DNA of 64,000 nucleotides, from contig NZ_PDYG01000134.1 in assembly GCF_002735305.1 (NCBI RefSeq), positions 62,001 through 126,000 on the forward strand. The letters run 5' to 3'. This stretch comes from Agathobacter ruminis (lineage in GTDB: Bacteria > Bacillota > Clostridia > Lachnospirales > Lachnospiraceae). The notes under the pieces are model-generated. The model saw only the letters and a program-made list of their open reading frames with translations, did no database searches and had not been told where the DNA came from. Below, piece after piece: positions 60,749-64,000 of this stretch; the first letter of the stretch is position 1, and each line of letters starts with the position of its first letter. Both the position numbers and the translations under genes were made by a program.

Positions 60749-61336
60749 ATGTTTTTGATAGTAGGTCTGGGAAATCCCGGAGACAAATATGAGCACACGA
60801 GACACAATGCGGGATTTGATACCATTGATTGTCTGGCAGATCAATATGGGATTTCCATTCGGGAGAAGAAGCACAAAGCACTCTTGGGACAGGGAATGAT
60901 TGAGGGGAACAAGGTGATTTTGGCAAAGCCACAGACCTTTATGAATTTAAGCGGAGAAGCGGTTGCGGAGATTTTGAATTATTACAAGATGGATCCGGAG
61001 ACGGAGTTGATTGTAATCTTTGATGATATTTCACTCGATGCGGGAAATATCAGAATTCGCAAAAAAGGATCGGCCGGCGGACACAACGGCATCAAAAATA
61101 TCATTGCAATGACCGGAACACAGAATTTCATGCGCATCAAAGTCGGCGTCGGCATGAAACCGGCCGGAGGAGATCTGGTGGCTCATGTGATGGGGCGCCT
61201 GCCAAAGGATGAAGGCGAATATTTTGATCTTGCAAAAAAGAATACCTGCGAAGCAATCGCCATGATTCTGCGCGGCGAGATTGATCGTGCAATGAATGCA
61301 TACAACAAAAAAGTTCGGGAGAAAGAAGAGGCATAA
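60749..61336 (+). CDS. pth: Peptidyl-tRNA hydrolase
   Basis: Recycles peptidyl-tRNA. The 195-residue protein opens FLIVGLGNPGDKYEHTRHNAGF (residues 2-23, catalytic His at about 19), has LAKPQTFMNLSGEAV (about 57), DDISLDAGNIRIRKKGSAGGHNG (about 93-115, catalytic Asp and His) and MRIKVGVGMK. Length is normal. ATG 60749 follows GGAGGAATAAC; the TTG/ATG frame from 60716 is not preferred. It lies directly before mfd (1 bp), a common gene pair in Firmicutes. Confidence 0.95.
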   Translation: MFLIVGLGNPGDKYEHTRHNAGFDTIDCLADQYGISIREKKHKALLGQGMIEGNKVILAKPQTFMNLSGEAVAEILNYYKMDPETELIVIFDDISLDAGNIRIRKKGSAGGHNGIKNIIAMTGTQNFMRIKVGVGMKPAGGDLVAHVMGRLPKDEGEYFDLAKKNTCEAIAMILRGEIDRAMNAYNKKVREKEEA

Positions 61337-61337
61337 C

Positions 61338-64000
61338 ATGCGTGCATTTGTTGAACCAATTCTTCAAATGGGGCAATACCCACAATTAAAAAAAGCATTG
61401 AGTCAAAAAGGGCTCTTTCCGGTCACCGGCTGTATCGATTCTCAGAAATCTCATCTGATCTATGCAGCCGGCAATGGTCGTGCCCATAAACTGGTAGTAA
61501 CCTTCCATGAACAGCGTGCAAGGGAACTCGCAGATGAATTGTCATTTTATGACGCATCGACGGTTTTTTATCCGGCAAAGGATGTCCTGTTCTATCAGTC
61601 GGATATTCGAGGCAACATGCTGACTTCAGAGCGCATCAAGGCGCTCAAAATGATTGAGGAATCAAAGCAGATTACGGTAGTGACGACATTCGATGCGCTG
61701 ATGAATACGATGGCGATTGATGGCTTTTTAAATGCGATTCTGATGCTGTCGGTCGGCCAGTCCGTCATGCTTGATGAGATACAAAAGACACTGGTACGAA
61801 TGGGATATGAAAAAGAATATCAGGTTGAAAACATGGGACAGTTTGCCATGAGAGGAGGAATCCTTGATGTATATCCTCTGACGGAGGACAATCCGATTCG
61901 AATCGAATTTTGGGGAGATGAGATTGACAGCATCCGTACCTTTGATGCGGAGAGCCAGAAATCCATTACAAACCTGGATGATATCATGATTTATCCGGCT
62001 TCCGAGCTGGTGTTAACGGAGGAGGATCTCGAGTCCGGAATCGAAAAAATACAGGAAGAGACGGAGCGCATTTATGAGCAGTATCGTTCGGAATTTAAGA
62101 CCGAGGAAGCGCATCGTCTGCGTCAGCACTCGGAAGAACTGATTGAAGAATGGAGAGAACTGTCGGTTTATTCCGGAATCGATGCCTATCTGTCCTATTT
62201 TTGTGAGAGACCTTCGTCGCTGTTGCAATTGTTTGACGCAAAGGATACGACCATCTTTTTTGATGAACTTGCAAGATGTATTGAGCGCGGTGATTCTACA
62301 GAGACAGAGTTTGCAGAGAGTATGAAGCAGCGTCTTGCGCTTGGATACATTTTGCCGGGACAGATGCGTGAATTGTATTCCTGCAAGGAGACGCTGGCAC
62401 GATGTATGTCATTTGCGTGTATTTCGCTTGCGGCGCTCGACAATAAATCGCATGGCTTTAAGCTGACGGGCGAATTGGATCTGCATGTCAAGAGCATCAG
62501 CGGTTACAGCAGCAGTTTCGAATTGCTGGTCAAGGATATCCGCCAGTACAGCAAGAATCATTATCGCATGATATTGATGTCGAATTCGCGCACCAGGGCA
62601 AAACGCCTTTGCGAAGACTTGCTTAACGAAGGAATCTCCGCTTTTTACACCGAGGATTATGACCATGAACTGCCGGAAGGCATGGTAATGGTCTGCCGTG
62701 GCAGTCTGTCGCGCGGATTTGAATATCCGGTTTTGCGTTTTGCAATCATTACGGAATCGGATATCTTCGGTTCTCAACATGCAAAGAAAAAGAAAAAGCG
62801 CGTGCGCGCCTACGAGGGCGAAGCAATTTCTTCTTTTTCGGATTTGTCGGTCGGCGATTATGTCGTACATGAAAATCACGGCCTCGGTGTCTATCAGGGA
62901 ATCGAAAAAATTGAAGTCGATCATACGATTAAAGACTATATCAAAATCCAGTATGCGGGCAGCTCAAATCTTTATATTCTGGCGACTCAGCTGGATCTGA
63001 TTCAAAAATATGCCGGTAAAGATGCCAAAAAGCCAAAGCTGAACAAGCTTGGCGGACAGGAATGGGAACGGACCAAGTCGCGTGTGCGCGGTGCGGTCAA
63101 AGAGATTGCAGCCGACCTGGTACGCCTGTATGCGCTGCGCGAATCCAATACCGGTTTCGTCTACGGAGAGGACACTCCATGGCAGAAAGAATTTGAAGAA
63201 CTGTTTCCATATGAGGAAACGGAAGATCAGCTTTCGGCAATCGCGGATACCAAACGCGATATGGAAAGCACCAAGATTATGGATCGTCTGATTTGCGGAG
63301 ATGTCGGATACGGCAAGACCGAAATCGCGATTCGTGCGGCCTTCAAAGCAGCTCAGGAAGGCAAGCAGGTTGCATATCTGGCACCGACCACCATTCTGGC
63401 GCAGCAGGTATATAACAATTTCGCGGAGCGCATGAAAGAATTCCCGGTTCGTGTGGATCTGTTATGCCGTTTTCGCTCTGCGGCACAGCAGAAGCAGTCC
63501 ATCGCCGACTTGCGGAAAGGACAGGTGGATATCATTGTCGGAACACATCGTCTCCTGTCAAAAGATGTGGTGTTCAAAGACCTCGGTCTGCTGATCATCG
63601 ATGAAGAGCAGCGGTTCGGCGTGGCTCACAAAGAAAAAATCAAACAGATGAAGACCAACGTTGATGTCCTGACACTGACAGCAACACCGATTCCGCGTAC
63701 GCTTCACATGTCGCTGATCGGAATTCGCGATATGAGTGTGCTCGAGGAGCCGCCGATGGACCGACTTCCAATTCAGACATATGTGTTGGAATATAATGAT
63801 GAACTCGTGCGCGAAGCGATTCTGCGTGAACTTGCAAGGGACGGACAGGTTTATTATGTCTACAACCGCGTGCGTGATATCGCGGATGTCGCGGCCAGAA
63901 TCCAGTCGCTCGTACCGGACGCATCGGTGGCCTATGCCCATGGTCAGATGAAGGAGACGGAGCTTGAACGCATCATGTACAGCTTTATCAACGGTGAAAT
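61338..64000 (+). CDS. mfd: Transcription-repair coupling factor Mfd (partial, right edge)
   Basis: Removes stalled RNA polymerase and recruits UvrA. The reading frame is open from ATG 61338 to the window end, about 887 residues, so roughly 250-300 are missing. Visible: the UvrB-like N-terminal domain ([25 protein letters not shown], about 174-198), the RNAP-interacting Tudor-like region ([18 protein letters not shown], about 505-522), and helicase motifs: P-loop [12 protein letters not shown] (about 654), [16 protein letters not shown] (about 755) and TATPIPRT. No ribosome site is strong; pth is 1 bp upstream, so translation is probably coupled. It works with the uvrBA genes in this window. 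Confidence 0.95.
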   Translation, partial: MRAFVEPILQMGQYPQLKKALSQKGLFPVTGCIDSQKSHLIYAAGNGRAHKLVVTFHEQRARELADELSFYDASTVFYPAKDVLFYQSDIRGNMLTSERIKALKMIEESKQITVVTTFDALMNTMAIDGFLNAILMLSVGQSVMLDEIQKTLVRMGYEKEYQVENMGQFAMRGGILDVYPLTEDNPIRIEFWGDEIDSIRTFDAESQKSITNLDDIMIYPASELVLTEEDLESGIEKIQEETERIYEQYRSEFKTEEAHRLRQHSEELIEEWRELSVYSGIDAYLSYFCERPSSLLQLFDAKDTTIFFDELARCIERGDSTETEFAESMKQRLALGYILPGQMRELYSCKETLARCMSFACISLAALDNKSHGFKLTGELDLHVKSISGYSSSFELLVKDIRQYSKNHYRMILMSNSRTRAKRLCEDLLNEGISAFYTEDYDHELPEGMVMVCRGSLSRGFEYPVLRFAIITESDIFGSQHAKKKKKRVRAYEGEAISSFSDLSVGDYVVHENHGLGVYQGIEKIEVDHTIKDYIKIQYAGSSNLYILATQLDLIQKYAGKDAKKPKLNKLGGQEWERTKSRVRGAVKEIAADLVRLYALRESNTGFVYGEDTPWQKEFEELFPYEETEDQLSAIADTKRDMESTKIMDRLICGDVGYGKTEIAIRAAFKAAQEGKQVAYLAPTTILAQQVYNNFAERMKEFPVRVDLLCRFRSAAQQKQSIADLRKGQVDIIVGTHRLLSKDVVFKDLGLLIIDEEQRFGVAHKEKIKQMKTNVDVLTLTATPIPRTLHMSLIGIRDMSVLEEPPMDRLPIQTYVLEYNDELVREAILRELARDGQVYYVYNRVRDIADVAARIQSLVPDASVAYAHGQMKETELERIMYSFINGE

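Overview
The window looks like a chromosomal segment from a low-to-moderate GC anaerobic Firmicute, most likely a gut Clostridium of the Lachnospiraceae type (inference). The reasons are the glgC-glgD pair, SpoVG, DnaD/DnaI primosome proteins, the long form of ribosome hibernation factor, a YnzC-like DUF896 protein, a DUF815 ATPase, a PucR regulator with a butyrate-kinase-type operon, a perfect GAAC-N4-GTTC LexA box and strong AGGAGG ribosome binding sites. I see no tRNA, rRNA, CRISPR array, transposase or prophage block. Fifty-six protein genes are supported; the last (mfd) runs off the right edge, and trkA may continue past the left edge.

Layout. 1-6.2 kb: potassium uptake (trkA-trkH), a PHP phosphatase, a MATE exporter and an exported EEP-fold phosphohydrolase. 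6.2-11.8 kb: an isolated 58-residue six-cysteine protein, a phage-like small protein, a YfcE-type phosphodiesterase, a DUF815 ATPase, an ABC-F protein, hpf and a small unknown gene. 11.9-15.8 kb: ddl-murF-ppi-GNAT (cell wall). 15.8-24.9 kb: lysC, secA, then LexA-controlled uvrB-uvrA. 25-31.9 kb: glutathione peroxidase, a zinc-ribbon membrane protein, a patatin, a beta-CASP metallo-hydrolase, DUF896, SulP and an orphan PTS-IIC-like protein. 31.9-34.6 kb: a GntR(YtrA)-ABC transporter operon with its operator.

The most interesting block is 34.8-42.0 kb: a DUF5692 membrane protein and a PucR regulator flank an operon encoding a CocE/NonD serine hydrolase, a stand-alone acyl carrier protein with an unusual KSS site, a phosphate acyltransferase and a butyrate-type kinase. 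Read together, these could strip an acyl group from an ester or amide, load it on the ACP, phosphorolyse it and make ATP. I do not recognise this as a described pathway.

42.1-44.8 kb: pncB, a PilZ protein and a TrmH-type methyltransferase. 44.8-48.3 kb: an AT-rich accessory ABC exporter operon behind a promoter and eight copies of a hexamer repeat. 48.3-51.4 kb (minus): an orphan hypA with a 921-residue FeS flavoprotein. 51.6-52.1 kb: a 413-nt imperfect inverted repeat with no clear gene. 52.2-57.8 kb: NUDIX, then minus-strand prs, dnaI, dnaD (behind a cluster of DnaA boxes) and murC. 58-64 kb: glgC-glgD, spoVG, pth and mfd.
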